62,500 bases of DNA from Cristatella mucedo (lineage: Eukaryota > Bryozoa > Phylactolaemata > Cristatellidae): assembly GCA_009760855.2 (NCBI GenBank), contig WPIO01000008.1:1470001-1532500 (forward strand), written 5' to 3'. Positions 33,501 through 45,545 of the stretch are shown here, in pieces. The notes below the pieces were generated by a model. It was not told where the DNA came from. It ran no database searches and worked only from the letters and a program-made list of their open reading frames with translations. The first letter of the stretch is position 1. Each line of letters opens with the position of its first letter. The translations under genes and the position numbers were made by a program.

Positions 33501-34950
33501 TGGCAGGAATTCAACTTTCTAATGAAAAAAGAAGCCCTGGTTTTTTAAGCTTTCGGGTGTAAATTCGAAGTAAGTCTTTGTAATTGACTAGATCTGCATC
33601 AGAACCTGATTTTTTTAAACGACGTTCAAGCCTGCGCTTAACCTGGCACATCTTTAGGAGTCTTTTTGTAAATTGAAAGGAATCTCCACCAGTTCGAAAA
33701 CGGATAGAGCGAACTGGAGCATGCTTGTCAAGAGCACTCCTGAGTGCTATATTCATAGCATCAGTGAGAATATCGAGGCTGCAGGTCGGGTCTGAATGCA
33801 GATCAAGAAGACCTGCATCACAAACAGATTTAAAAAACTTGTCCATGCCAATGCTATGTAAGTTACGTCGTTTGACAAATTGACAAATTTGACAAATTGA
33901 CAAAAACAGACATTGGCTCGTAAGTGCGAGGGCGCTGGAAGAGTAAACGAGACCGAACAATGATCTGAGGGGGTCAGTGGGCACGCCACAAGGTCCGTGG
34001 GGAAGACATCCTTAGTGATCACGAGATCTAGAATGTGGCCACCGACGTGGGTGCAATGATTTACGTGTCAGGCCAAACTAAAATTCTCCAGACAGTCAAG
34101 AAATAAGCGTACCTGGCTGTCGTAGGGTTGTCAACGTGCATGTTGCCGTCTCCTACAATTAGTAGCTGCCTATCACACGCAAATATTTTAGTGAGGAACT
34201 CTGAAAACTCCTCTATAAACAAGTTTAGACAGCCAGAAGGAGGTCGATATATTACAACAGTGAAAGGCATTGTCTTTGATGGAGACTTGATTGCAACCGA
34301 TTCAAACGATGGCCCATGCGAGAAACTACACGTTTTATATTCAAACGATTCGCGAACCACAATTGCAACCTTACCACCAACCTTGTCAGGACGCATGGAC
34401 TTATAGAATGAGAACCTGGGTGGAGTGGTCTCAGAAAAATAGCTAATGGAACAAGGCGTCATCCAACTTTCGGTAAGCGGAAATGCATCTAGCTTCTCCT
34501 GGACCACGCGATCGCGGATAAGTAACCTCTTCGATTTCAGCGAGCGGACATTTAGTAGGCGGAATTTAAGAGGCTGTTCAATAACTGGGCGTCAGCGATG
34601 AAGTGGCTTGTATTCTCCTCCGTTTGCGTCCGGCTCGGCGGACGCGGGCCCTTCGAATTTGAATTGGACCTTGGTAGAGGCCGTCAGACGTCGTTTCACA
34701 ACACGCTGGGCTACGGCGGGTGGGCAACTAATGCAACAATTGCTATTCAGCGCTTTAAAATTACGAGTCGTAGGTTTGATAGTCGAGCTGTTGATAGGGC
34801 GAGCGCAGGATGCAGGAAGGTTCTCACTGACCCGCCAGAGAAGGCCCACCGGTAGGTATCGACTAATGGTGACATCGCACCTTACGCTAAGCAAGTCCTG
34901 TTTTGCGTAGCATATTTGAGGACAGCTCATAAATATCACAGCGAAGATAG
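30600..34950 (-). mobile_element. LINE B, long copy with endonuclease and reverse transcriptase remains, split by LINE A
   Basis: Reading leftwards from 34950 on the minus strand: a GC-poor 5' part; endonuclease words at 34507-34061 (FPLTESWMTP, LLIVGDGNMHVDNP); a linker at 33984-33511; RT palm words at 33070-32510 (LANYRPDSLLPFLSKILENI, GFKRQHSTETAILRVNNDIL, LDLSAAFDTIDHEVLLARLR); GVPQGSVLGHLLFSIYTQPL and FADDTQLYLSF at 32510-32265; then C-terminal sequence and the TGTAA-rich tail at 30610. Frameshifts separate the frames, so it is dead. LINE A occupies 31231-31940. Without it the element is about 3.6 kb. Confidence 0.88.
31231..31940 (+). mobile_element. LINE A, 5'-truncated, inserted in LINE B
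   Basis: The plus-strand frame 31175-31702 covers the LINE A C-terminal region ([30 protein letters not shown]-like words), followed by the 3' untranslated end and a TTATTATTA tail at 31925-31940. LINE B sequence before (ctgcagtggcctaataggtt) and after (tttggcagcccagccaaaag) is continuous in the intact LINE B relic at 19455-19500. Confidence 0.88.
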
Positions 34951-35285
34951 CAGCGGAATACCCGAAGGTATTACATAGAAATCAAGTAAAGGTCCACACC
35001 ACGCTAGGAGTCACCCGAGGCCGCTCTCTAGCGCTGGGAGGAATACACGTGTGTGCACTAGTGCTGCCCCGGCAGTTCGTCGTCAGTGATTCCACAGCTC
35101 AATGCTTCCCATGCATATTCCTCCCGTATCTGCTGCCATCACCGGGCTAGATCCGTAGGGAACGAGGTTTGAGTCAAACCCGCATGTAACAATGAATGCC
35201 AACTAAACCAATAATAAGGAAAACCTGTCGCTGTAATGATGGTGGACAGGAGGAAATGTGCAATGTCCCAAAATTCACCTTCCGT
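34951..35285. other. Probable LINE 5' untranslated region, otherwise unassigned
   Basis: The part near 34850-35020 resembles 54125-54320 (gaggacagctcataaat against gaggacagctcaagcg). Both lie just upstream of a LINE endonuclease on the minus strand, so a LINE 5' leader is likely. The rest is unassigned. Confidence 0.45.
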
Positions 35286-35289
35286 AGCT

Positions 35290-35735
35290 GGTAGCCGGCT
35301 TCAGCCTATCAGATCTACTGCCCCGCCGGTCTTAGCGTCGTACCACCCACTGTTTGTAATCTAAGTGTTTTCCTTAACTTTGAAAAAAACTAAAAATTCT
35401 TTCCCGACCATCCCTTTAGTTCACATGTTCCTAAAGCTTGAAAAATACTCCCGACTTCCGTCAAGAAATCCCCTGACTTGGCCCCATTTAAAAATACATT
35501 AAAAACGCACCTATAAATCACAGCATTTAGTATATCCTTGAGATTCGTCTTTTGTATGCTCATGCGTGCTGACCTTGTGCATTTCACCCCTAACCATGTT
35601 ATTCTTATTGCTTATAGAGCGAACAACTATTACCCATTCAATCGTGCTTCCTTCGCAGATAACGTGAAGTGCCTAGAATGAGATTGAGTTCTCTGAGGGC
35701 GCTTCAACAAGTGTATTATTATTATCGTTTACTAG
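35290..35735 (+). mobile_element. LINE A 3' end, decayed
   Basis: tcagatctactgccccgccg and aaaacgcacctataaatcac, then agtgcctagaatgagattga and an ATTATTATT tail at 35715. It is directly followed by repeat C1. Confidence 0.78.
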
Positions 35736-37036
35736 TTTCAAAAATATGCACTTTTCCGACAGCAATGTTGGCAACGGTTTCTCTGATCCCTGACTGTGGC
35801 GTTAATGAAGATGCCAGCGAATTACCGAGAGATAACGAATAACAATTTTAGTTAAAAATAAGCGCTTCACATCGGGAAGAGTGAGATCTAAATGCGGCTA
35901 CAGTGCCGGTGGCGTTATCCCATGCAGATACCTCATGTCCAGGTGCTGCATGCATTCTCAGTTGGAATGATGTAGGGCCTGTCGCCGGACCTCGTTTTCC
36001 GGAAGTGGTGACGAAAGTCGTCGTGACTTCACGCTCACGTCAATTTAACTGTATGCTGGTACTCCATTGTTGCCGAAAGCCAACCAGTTTAACCGTCGTC
36101 GCTTGAAAAGCTTGCCATGGGGCGTCTTGCTCGGCAGCCAGGCCAGCTAGGGGCGAGCTGACCGGACAGGCAGTCGAGCGCTCTCCAAAACTTTCTCTGA
36201 GACACAATTTAACTTTAACCCCTGCAACTATTCGACCTTAATCAAACGTTTCTGTTAAAAAATCATGCAAATCATATTTGCGAGCTGATGTTCCGCTAAT
36301 GGACGTTGCCTGGCCAGCTGATGCGACAGCTGCTCCTTAATTAATTTTTGTACATGGACTGGCTGTAGCTCTAATGCGACCGGCCCGCTCCTTCCGACCG
36401 GCTAGCGAGTAGAAACTTCGATTCCGTTCAACTTCATGGACACTTCATTCTGTGCCAATTTCATTGCCAATCGTCGGCTCTTGGTTTGAACTGCCGTTGC
36501 TACTCAACAACTTGCTCCGTAATTGAGGTTGCCCCGTGAAAAGTCCTTATATAACGCAGCTAGATATTAGATGTTTGGAGGAGCTAAATCTTTGAGCCAC
36601 GCTAGACTTCCCTGACGTACCCCACAGAAATACTTCCGCTCAGCTGGAAATCCTAGATTTTCAGATTACAATCGTGAGCGTCGGTCGATCATCAGGTTGC
36701 ATGCGACTCCGTCATCACTGAAAAGGCATGGCGAGTGATTGCAAACGCTTTCAAATGTATTCAGACGAAAAATTATAGTATTCTAAATGCACACGTCCCT
36801 CTTCGTGGCAATCCTGTTTACGATGAAACTACTAAATTGGCTGAGATGACACCTGAAAATCTCATCTGGGGTAAGCAAGCAGTATAAATTATAAGAGATT
36901 CTTTAGATAAACCTCACCACAACCGCTGAACTTTACAGTTGACAAAGTTCGGACTGACACATGCGACTCTTGACTAAAACGTTGCTCAATATTGCTGCCG
37001 GGTGGTTTGTTTTGACGTTACTAAAATTGGCTTTAG
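35736..37036 (+). repeat. Repeat C1, long copy
   Basis: Full-length partner of 20645-21935 and 46857-48228, starting at tttactagtttcaaaa and ending near gccgggtggtttgttttgac. Confidence 0.82.
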
Positions 37037-37310
37037 TGTTCTGTCCTTAGGAGTACGTAATAGGTTGCCTGTAGGTGGTGCTGATTAATAAGCTGTAGCA
37101 TTAGGTTAATGGAAAGAGCAGTAGAAGGACGATGACAAGGTGTTTTACTTGTATTGCAGCTACTATTTCGTCCGACGGTTCAAGAGGCTTTGCACGGCAT
37201 TCAGTAGTAGCTCTTGTCAGATCGCTGTGGAAGAGGCTGACAGAACAGAGCAAAGCGGTTGAATTGGCCGACAGACACTTCAATGGAAACTGACATGCTA
37301 AAATTGATCT
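37037..37310 (+). repeat. Repeat C2, short copy
   Basis: gtgttctgtccttaggagta and gctttgcacggcattcagta match C2. The copy is cut at about 37300. Confidence 0.7.
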
Positions 37311-37329
37311 AAGTTTCTCGATCTACAGT

Positions 37330-38030
37330 GTTTGCAGTAAATTAACCTGTAGCTGGTACTAGTCGCTAATCTGGTGGCTGTTGGTGCATGTAATGTACAG
37401 TAGAAAATGATGCCACCATGTATCGTTTGAATGGGTTTCTTTGAACGGTTGAGGCAGCTTTAAATTGCTGCTAGTGAAATGTTTTGTCGGATCGGCTGCC
37501 TATTTACAGAAGACGAGAGAACAGCACAAAGCGTCCCCATAGGTTAACCGACGGGCAGACAGTGATGGGCTCGAACGATGAGGGTGACATGAACAACTTG
37601 TAAATCGATCAGCCCGAACTAGCAACTTTGAAAACGTTTAGCCAATAGTTCTGCTGCCCAAGAGTTGGCCCCTGCATTGAAAATTCTGAGAAATTGAACC
37701 TAAAGCTGAGGTAACTCATAGAATTCACAGTTTGGCTCTAGCACGGCTAGGTCAAAGTAAGTGTGGAAAGGGCTGTTATTTTGTAGTTCATGCCAGATTA
37801 TCCACGTAAATAGTCAGTACTGCAACTACTTGCTAAAAGCCAAACCAGAGGAACGGATGAAAGGAAAAAGTTAGGCTGTGAAGTACAAAATTATTCTTCC
37901 GGATATCATTGGTATCTCATCTCTGTTCTCCATCCAGATAGTTGATAGGTTGCACGAATCAAACCAGCTTCTCATCTTTTGACTGCGACTGTGCTTTCAG
38001 TTCGCTTGATCGCCCAGCCTGAAACTTAGC
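37330..38030 (+). repeat. Repeat C2, second tandem copy
   Basis: It matches 17500-18175 (ttttgtcggatcggctgcct, acagtttggctctagcacgg). It lies in tandem with the short copy at 37037, then meets TGTCA-rich LINE B tail sequence. Confidence 0.72.
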
Positions 38031-38105
38031 CATGTCGTGTCATCTCAAGCCACGTCAAGTCAAGTCGTGCCGTGTCATGACATGTCATGTCAAGCACGAT
38101 CAAGT
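38030..38105 (-). repeat. TGTCA/CAAGTC-rich LINE B tail remnant
   Basis: Short runs of catgtcgtgtcat, cacgtcaagtcaagtc and catgacatgtcatgtc resemble the tail at 18180-18245. Nothing is recognised from 38106 to 38280 except moderately GC-rich DNA. Confidence 0.55.
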
Positions 38106-38379
38106 TGCAACGCCGAAGGCTCGGCGGAGTAGGCTTGACCTGCCGCTTACCTGGCGGCTTAACCTTGAGCGTAATGCCGTTCGGTGCGCGCCCACGCAAC
38201 GAAACGAGCGTTTCTGGCGCCGACCTGCTTACCGTTACTAAAGGGGGTCGTGAGTCCGCGGCGTGAATTGGAAAGCGAGACACACAAATTGGGAATTTTA
38301 CTGAACTTTATTCGCAAGCGCACAAAGTCACTGCGCGTCTAGTTCAGCTTTATCTCCACACTCCTCGCCCGTTCTCAAC

Positions 38380-38910
38380 AGCACTAACACTCTTGCGGAG
38401 GGAATACTTCTCCAAACTGAGAGCGAACCGGAGCCTACACCCTAACCAGAGAACTAGGACTTCGTTTCCACCTGTGCGGAAGAAATACCCCAAACACACC
38501 AACCTTAGCACTCTTGCGGAGGGAATACTTATCCATACTGGAGCGCGAACCGGAGTCTAAACCCAAACCGAAGAACTAGAACTCGGCTTCCACCAGTGCG
38601 GCAGGAATACTCCACACACGCCAACTTAAGCACTCTTGCAGAGTGAATACTTCTCCACACTGAAGCTACTTACGTCTATAGTTGGAAACGACCCCAATAG
38701 ACAGAGCTCAAATCGGAGCCTAAACCTTAACCGGAGAACTAGGACTCGGTTTCCACCAGTGCGGCAGGAATACTCCACACGCGCCAACTCAAGCACTCCT
38801 GGGGAGGAAATACGTCTCCACACTTACGCTACTTACATCTATACTGGGGAACGACCCAAATAGACAGAGCTCGAATCGGAGCCTAAAGCCTAACCGGAGA
38901 ACTAGGCCTC
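38380..38910. repeat. Tandem array with units of about 121, 122 and 163 bp
   Basis: The word cactcttgcgg or a near form begins at 38388, 38509, 38631 and 38794. Each unit continues with a cggagcctaaaccctaaccg-like stretch, gagaactaggactcg and ttccaccagtgcggcaggaa. The last two units carry an extra 40 bp piece (acttacgtctatagttggaa). Confidence 0.88.
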
Positions 38911-39239
38911 ACGCGTGCTATAGCGCACACACAAAACACAAAAGAAACACAAAATGCCAGCTCGGGCGCGATACGACCGTATTCGGTGGAGTCCACCGAA
39001 TCCTCCTAGCGCTGTCTCGTCCTGTTCCGTCAATCGCCGGCGAACAGCCCGCCCTCCTCCCTCGCTTTCAGAGAAACGACTGCGACGGCGTCGAAGCGCT
39101 GGGCCATACCAAAGACAATGGACCATAAGACCAAAGACAAAAGACTCAAAGCGAGCGTCGCTCGACTCTTAAATACTTGGCCGAGACAATGGGGCAAGAG
39201 CTTAGTGGTATTGGGCCCGACACCCCGGCCCATTACGGC

Positions 39240-39580
39240 AAGGAATTAAGCTTTAGCTCTGCAGGTCCTAGACTGTGGAACTCACTTCCACAACTCTTAC
39301 GCAACGACATCTACTCTCCAACTGCCGACTATGACACATCTTTTTCAGCGGTCCTGAACTGCTACTTCTATGCTACTCACTACCTCAACTGCTCTCCTAA
39401 CTCTGCTATGCTTCCCACTTTCTCTTTGTTGCGTGAGACGAAGTCTGTTGGCTACCGAATGCGTACCGAAAGCCGCTTAGGCTCTGAGTGCGCTATACAA
39501 AACTCTCCTGCGTAACGCCCACATGGTCTTTATGACTTTGTGGAGTTACTGACGGAGATACATTACATACCGTCAGCAGG
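39240..39580 (+). mobile_element. LINE B 3' end
   Basis: An open frame reads ELSFSSAGPRLWNSLPQLLR, CYFYATHYLNCSPNSAML and KSVGYRMRTESRLGSECAIQ, the LINE B C-terminus. The tail is ggagatacattacat. It is 5'-truncated. Confidence 0.85.
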
Positions 39581-39884
39581 CCACTGGAAGGGCACCTCTG
39601 TCCAGCTTGAATGGCGAATGTTTTCCAGACGATTCTTTCTTGGACCGAGTGAAGGCGGAGGTTGACAGGCCAGCCAACATCAATCAGCAGCTTCCGCGGG
39701 TATCGGACCAATTCTAAAGGCCGAATCGCCACCGCTGGTCTCAGCTTCCTGGCTTGCTCTTAAGCGCTTCCTCTCTAACCGCACTGACGCTCCTCTCTGG
39801 CTCACTGCTCCAGGACAAAGGAGCTCTAGCCCGCCGCCGAACAGCTCTTGTTCGCACTGAAATTCAGCCAAGGTCAGCAGGGCG

Positions 39885-40690
39885 CTACAAAGTCAAGCCA
39901 AGTCATGTCATATCATGTCATGTCGTGTATCCCCATCGGTGACTCCACATAGCCATAATAACTATGCTGACGTTATGCAGACAGTTTTTCATAGCACACT
40001 CAATGCCTAAGCACCTTTCAGTAAGTATCCAATAGCAAACCAACTTTATCTTGGGTAACGAAGAAAACACAAGGAGCATGGCTGAGTCAAGTGAATGCTT
40101 GAGGTGGTAAAGTACTGAATTTTGCCTGACGCGAAGATATACTGTGGCGAGACGACATTTAAAAAGAAGCCGAAAAGATCCCCATTTTCTGAAACGGGAA
40201 ATGGGTCATTTTAATCCGTCACGTGTGTGCTTTTACTCGCTGGCTTCGTGAATGTCACTACCAACCATATTCGCTTGTTACATGTTTTGCGAGCCACTGT
40301 TGAACACAGCTCGTAATCTTAGATAGGGATTGACGTGATGGCTAGCTTTAGAAGCATTCTTCTGATTAAAGCATTAACGAATTTAGGTAGCATCCAAAAA
40401 TCACACCTAAATTTTGAGCACGCGATATTGTCACACACAAGCATCCCCTATTAGAAAGGCAGAACTTGTAATATGCAGTCACACGCTTAGGGTGTCCTAT
40501 GAGCAGCTGTTCAGTTTTATCGTCATTTAGTTCAAAGAATTTTCCTGACATCCAGGATTTAAAGTCGGAAAGGCAAGTATTCCGTTCATTTTTTGGTGCA
40601 GCAGATTCCGACATATAGCTTTCCTAGATTGCTAAGTACACGGCTTTGTGCATGAATTAGGATTTTGAGGAAGACTTATCCTTCCAGGAA
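39885..40690 (-). mobile_element. LINE B pieces, decayed
   Basis: Bases 39885-40140 are the TGTCA-type tail and 3' end. Bases 40140-40270 resemble LINE A 3' sequence on the plus strand. Bases 40270-40690 read on the minus strand as LINE B RT (FKSWMSGKFFELNDDKTEQL). The stretch 39581-39884 is unassigned. Confidence 0.65.
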
Positions 40691-40724
40691 GTGCAACTAT
40701 GCTAATAAAAATATTTATTATAAT

Positions 40725-42763
40725 AATGATAATAATTCACTTGATAAAGCACCCTCAGAGAACTTAATCTCTCTCTGGGCGCTTTACATTTGCTGCAAAG
40801 CGAAATGCAATTGAATGGTGAGTAAAATAATGTTTGATAAACAATAAAATGAATAACGTGGTTACGGGTGGCATGCACAGGGTCAGCATGCAAATGTGGT
40901 TAGTGGCAGCAAGCATAAGCACATCAAGGACGAATCACACGGACCCACTAAATACTGTCCTAAAAAGGCGTGTTTTTAAATTCTTTTTAAATGTGGTCAG
41001 GTCAGGGGATTTTCCGACGCAGATCGGGAGGAATTTCCAGGCTTTGGGAGCATACAAACTAAATGCACGGTCTCCAAAGGATCTGAGGTTTGTACGGGTT
41101 AATTGTAGTAAGTTGGATTCCGAAAAGCGGGTGGTACGATGCTTGGCCTGATGGGGGAGTATATCTGAGAGACAGGCTGTAGCCAAAGAATGAAGTGACC
41201 TAATACTGAGCGAGAAAACCTTGAAGTCAATCCGTTGCTTGACTGGTAGCCAGTGCAAGTTGGCCAGAAGTGGAGTAACATGGCAACTGCGACGCTCACG
41301 ACAGACAAGCCTAGCTGCTGAAATTTGCACCAGCTGCAATTGCCTGATCGCACATGCCGGTAGGCCAGCGAGCAGTGAGTTGCAGAAGTTGAGACGGGAT
41401 GTAACGAATGCATGGACCAACTAGATGTGGTATCCTTATCTAAAAAAGCCCGAGTTTTAGCAATGTTATGAAGCTGAAAACAGGCAGATTTGACTGTGGA
41501 CCTGACATGGTCGTCTAACGAGAGGTCGCTTGGGAATATGACACCTAGATGTTGAGCTGATTCAACGAGAGATATGCTGGCAGAGCCAATTTTGAGTTTA
41601 AGCCTTTCCAATTTGTGAATCACACTGGGTTTGTCCTTAACTGGTAAGTTGGTTTTATCTTCATTTAGTCTTAGAAAATTTGCTGCCATCCATGTGCGGA
41701 TGTCATCAATACATGCAGCAAGTGAGTTGAGAGAAGTTAAGGTGCTCGAAGGCTGGGAGGGATCAAAGCAAAGGTACAACTGAGTGTCATCCGCATAGAA
41801 GTGAAAGCCTAGATTGTGCTTTGCAGCCACATTAGCAAGAGGGAGAGTATAAACCGTGAAAAGAACCGGACGTAGCACGGAGCCCTGAGGTACTCCATAT
41901 TTCATAGGTACCTCCGATGATCTTTGTCCATTCATGTCAATACTCTGGAGTCTCCCACTGAGATAGGACCTGAATCACTGCAGAGCAGTGCCAGTGATGC
42001 CCAGGCGAGATGAGATGCGCTCCAGAAGAACTTTGTGATCGATAGTCTCAAAAGCTACCGAAAGCTCGAGTAAAACATTCAGAGACACTCTACCCATGTC
42101 TGCATTCCTAAGTAGGTCGTTGTATACCCTAAGCAATGTTGACTCTGTGGAGTGATTAGCTCTAAAGCCGGACTGGAGCTTATTAGCAAGGTGTGAGGTT
42201 TCGATATATGAGTTTAGCTGGTCTGCCACGACCCGTTCCAGTGTCTTTGATAATAATGGTAGAAGGGAGAATGGGCCGTAGTTGCTTAAGTTCTCTTGGT
42301 CTAGTGTCAATTTTTTGAGAAGTGGCCTGACTACAGCTTTTTTGAAAGGTGCTGGAACATGACCTGATGCTAATGACATATTAATGATGTTAGTTATGCA
42401 TGGCAGCCGCAGATCAATGCATCGAATGAGCAGGACTGTGGGAATAGGGTCCAGAGGACTTGTTGCCTTCTTTCATTGAGATACGAACTTCAGGACTAGA
42501 TCACTAGTGACCTGCTTAAATGTGGTCATTGAGGTGCTGCCAAGAATCGGGGAACAGCATTCTAGTGGGGATGTTGTCATCGCAGGGATGAATTCCCTGA
42601 TCTTTTCTATCTTCTGCACAAAGAATCGAGAGAAGCGATCGGCTAGATCACCACAAGGATCATGAGGTAAGGAGCTAATCTAGGAGTGGTTGGGGACACG
42701 GTTTATCGTCGACATCGGCATTTTTGGATTGTGCATCTGTGATTCAACAATGTTTCTGTAGAT
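40725..42763 (-). mobile_element. LINE A, 3' portion with reverse transcriptase, left of the hAT insertion
   Basis: Minus strand from the hAT junction: an open stretch starting IYRNIVESQMHNPKMP; RT words VRPLLKKLTLDQENLSNYGP, LQSGFRANHSTESTLLRVYN and FETIDHKVLLERI; then GVPQGSVLRPVLFTVYTLPL and FYADDTQLYLCF (the catalytic ADD); then the C-terminal region, the 3' end and a TTATTATAATAA tail at about 40710-40740. Stops and shifts are present, so the element is inactive. Its 5' part is at 45546-46205. Confidence 0.9.
42756..42763. repeat. Left 8 bp target-site duplication of the hAT element
   Basis: ctgtagat abuts the left end of the hAT element. It matches ctatagat at 45538-45545 at seven of eight bases. 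It follows the hAT target pattern, with T at position 2 and A at position 7. Confidence 0.85.
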
Positions 42764-45537
42764 CAGGGGTGTCCAACACGTGGCCCGCGGGCCACAACCC
42801 GGCCCGCCGAGGTCTTCTATGCGGCCCGCAACGTTATCCCAAAAATATTTGTTACTCCATGTTTTTCGTTAATTTTTAATCATTACAAACGGCGATATAA
42901 GATGCTGTGATGTAGTTCACGCGCGTGTGAAGCGTGAAGGTGTCCGAATGGCTTTTTTCGCGTGAAGGTAAAAAATTGATTTATTTTGCTAGCCTTCAGG
43001 TGAACATTTTGGCGTGAAGGGGTTACATATTTGTGCTACAGCGGCGCCATTACAATCACATTCATAATGCTTTCACAAGCGTAATTAACTGTTTCACACT
43101 GTGGATAGAAAAAAAAAGAGCCGTTTCTCAGCTGCTGCTGCACGAACTGGAATCAGTCAGGTAGGTTTTTCAAAAAACGCGTATTGCTCAACTTACTGAC
43201 TAATACTAAGATATTGCTGTGACAAATTATAAGTTAATCAATTCGTAGCTGATCTGTTTTTGTATTTCACAGAGAAAAATGGCGGCGAATGTGAATACAA
43301 GCAAAAAACAAAAAATTGACGCAGAAGGAAGACTTTTCAAAGCATCTTGGACTGTAGACTATTTTGTAATGGAACACTTTGGTAGGATATATGTGCCTAA
43401 TATGCCAAGAAACAATTGCCGTTGCAAAGGAGTACAATGTAAAGCGACATTTTTCAACAAAGCATGGCGACAGGTACAACAGCCTGACTGGTCAACTTCG
43501 AATTGATCGCGTGAACTCGTTGAAACAGAGCGTCATCGGACAGCAGTCACTGTTTACAGCAGTCAGCAACAAGTCTGAGGCTTCAACCAAAGTAAGTTTT
43601 TGAATAGCTGAAGCTATAGCTAAGCGGGGGAAAGCATTTTCCGATGGTGAATTTGTTAAGGAATGCCTCAGGCTGTTTACTGGTGTGGTCTGTCCAGAAA
43701 AGAAGTCAGAAGTAGAGAAAGTCAGTCCTTCTCATCAAACGGTTGCGAGAAGAGTTGACGAGCTCGCATCCAACATAGAAGAAAGTCTCACTAAAAGACT
43801 TGCTGAATGCGAATTTTATTCTCTTGCGCTCGACGAAAGCACGGACAATAGCGATACGGCTCAACTGTCGGTGTTTGTACACGGAGTAACAGGAAAGTTT
43901 GTCATTATCGAAGAACTGTTGGATCTATGTTCAATGAAAGGCACTACAACGGGGAGGGATATTTTGGATCAGGTCAAGGGGGTCCTCACAAAATGTAATC
44001 TTCCTGAAACTAAATTGATTGATTTAACCACAGACGGAGCCCCTTCAATCACAGGTAGACACAACGGATTTGTATCTTTAATGGTAAAATTAGTACCTCA
44101 CAAAATTGTCAGTCATCACTGCATCATCCACCAAGAACAGCAATGTGCAAAGGTCTTGAGCATGCAACATGTAATGGACAATGTAGTTTCGACAGTCAAT
44201 TTGATAAAGCCTCGTGTGCTAAACCACAGACAATTTCAGGCTTTCCTTGAAGAGTTGGGATCAGATCATTGTGATGTTATTTATGTCTGCCAAGTCCAAT
44301 GGCTAAGTAGGGCAAACACGTTAGCCAGCTTTTGGTCACTTCGCGACGAGTGAAAAAAATTAATGGCAGAAAATGGAAAAGATGTTGGCTTCCTCGATGA
44401 CAAGCAGTGGTTGAATGACTTGGCTTTTTTTGGTGGACATGACCAAACATCTTGCAGATCTTAATGTCTAACTCCAAGGTAAGGATCAACTGGTCCATAA
44501 CATGTATGAGTGTGTTGTCGCGTTTGTGCAAAAGCTGAAACTTTCCCGGAAACATTTAGATCAGAAGAAACTGTTACATTTAACAACACTAGCAACAAGA
44601 TCGCCTGAAATGCTGGCTCATATGAAGTACTCCACTCTTGTTGGCAAACTTGTTGATGAATTCGAAGAGAGGTTTCGGGATTTCCAACAACATGCGGATG
44701 ACATGAACATGATTTGTAATCCATTTAATATCGATCCCTCTGATGCACCTGATGAATTTCAACTCGAACTAATCGACATTCAGAATGACAGCAATTTAAA
44801 AACTGCTTATGATCAGCATGACCTTGTTACCTCTTACAAGCATTATGTTTCATCAGAGTCTTTTCCTAACCTAGCCAAACATGCTCGCAGGGATATTGCA
44901 CTTTTTGGCAGCACATATTGCTGTGAACAGCTTTTTTCCAGACTGAAAAATGTGAAAACAAAGACTCGATCCGTTCTCACAGATGAACATTTATCAGGAA
45001 TCCTTAGAATTGCCACATCCATTGTTGCAGCAGATGTCGACTTTTTATGCAAACAGAAGCAATGCCAAATATCTCAGTGATGCCTGCAGTGCAAAAGACA
45101 TTGAATACCTGTGGCATTTAATTAATCCGAAGACATTATTATTATGTGAGTCCTTGTCATGTAATTTTGTAAGTTTTATAAGTTTCTGTCTTCATGTTAT
45201 TAAAATAAAAATCCAAAAGTAAAAGATTGGCCATAATATCTATCGAATTATTTTCCAAGACACATGATTCGATTTTTATTATTTATTATTTTTAATTATA
45301 ATTTAATTTAATTTAATTTAATTTAATTTAAATTAATTTAATTTCTTTAATTTAATTATAATTATGCCAAAAAATACTATTGTATTGCGGTTTATTTATT
45401 AAGTATAATAGTCACAGTCATACTAAATTACGATCTTATTTTCTGATGCGGTCAACTACGCCAATTTACATGTGGCCCCCGGACCTTTTAAATTTTTGAA
45501 ATGTGGCCCCCCAACGCAAAAAGTTTGGACACCCCTG
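42764..45537 (+). mobile_element. hAT DNA transposon (2774 bp) with inverted termini
   Basis: The left end is CAGGGGTGTCCAACACG and the right end, complemented, is CAGGGGTGTCCAAACTT, giving 13 identical terminal bases. GC-rich subterminal words such as tggcccgcgggccac and ggccccccaac follow at the two ends, as in Charlie-like hAT elements. Eight-base target duplications flank the element. Inside is a broken transposase gene (43279-45080) and an A/T-rich spacer with (TTTAA)n at 45296-45350. Confidence 0.95.
43279..45080 (+). pseudogene. hAT transposase, GTF2IRD2/ZBED5-like, broken
   Basis: The N-terminal part starts MAANVNTSKKQKIDAEGR. A frame change near 43400 leads to a zinc-finger segment, CLICQETIAVAKEYNVKRHF followed by STKH. 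After a stop at about 43601 the catalytic core reads FYSLALDESTDNSDTAQLSV, LIDLTTDGAPSITGR and VSHHCIIHQEQQCAKVL. A second break lies at 44351-44470. The C-terminal part (44502-45080) ends with the hAT dimerisation region (STYCCEQLFSRLKNVKTKTR, SVLTDEHLSGILRIA). Family members cut and paste DNA as dimers or larger assemblies. At least three frame breaks mean no enzyme is made here. Confidence 0.93.
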
Positions 45538-45545
45538 CTATAGAT
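45538..45545. repeat. Right 8 bp target-site duplication of the hAT element
   Basis: ctatagat follows the right terminus acacccctg directly. One base differs from the left copy, so some time has passed since insertion. Confidence 0.85.
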
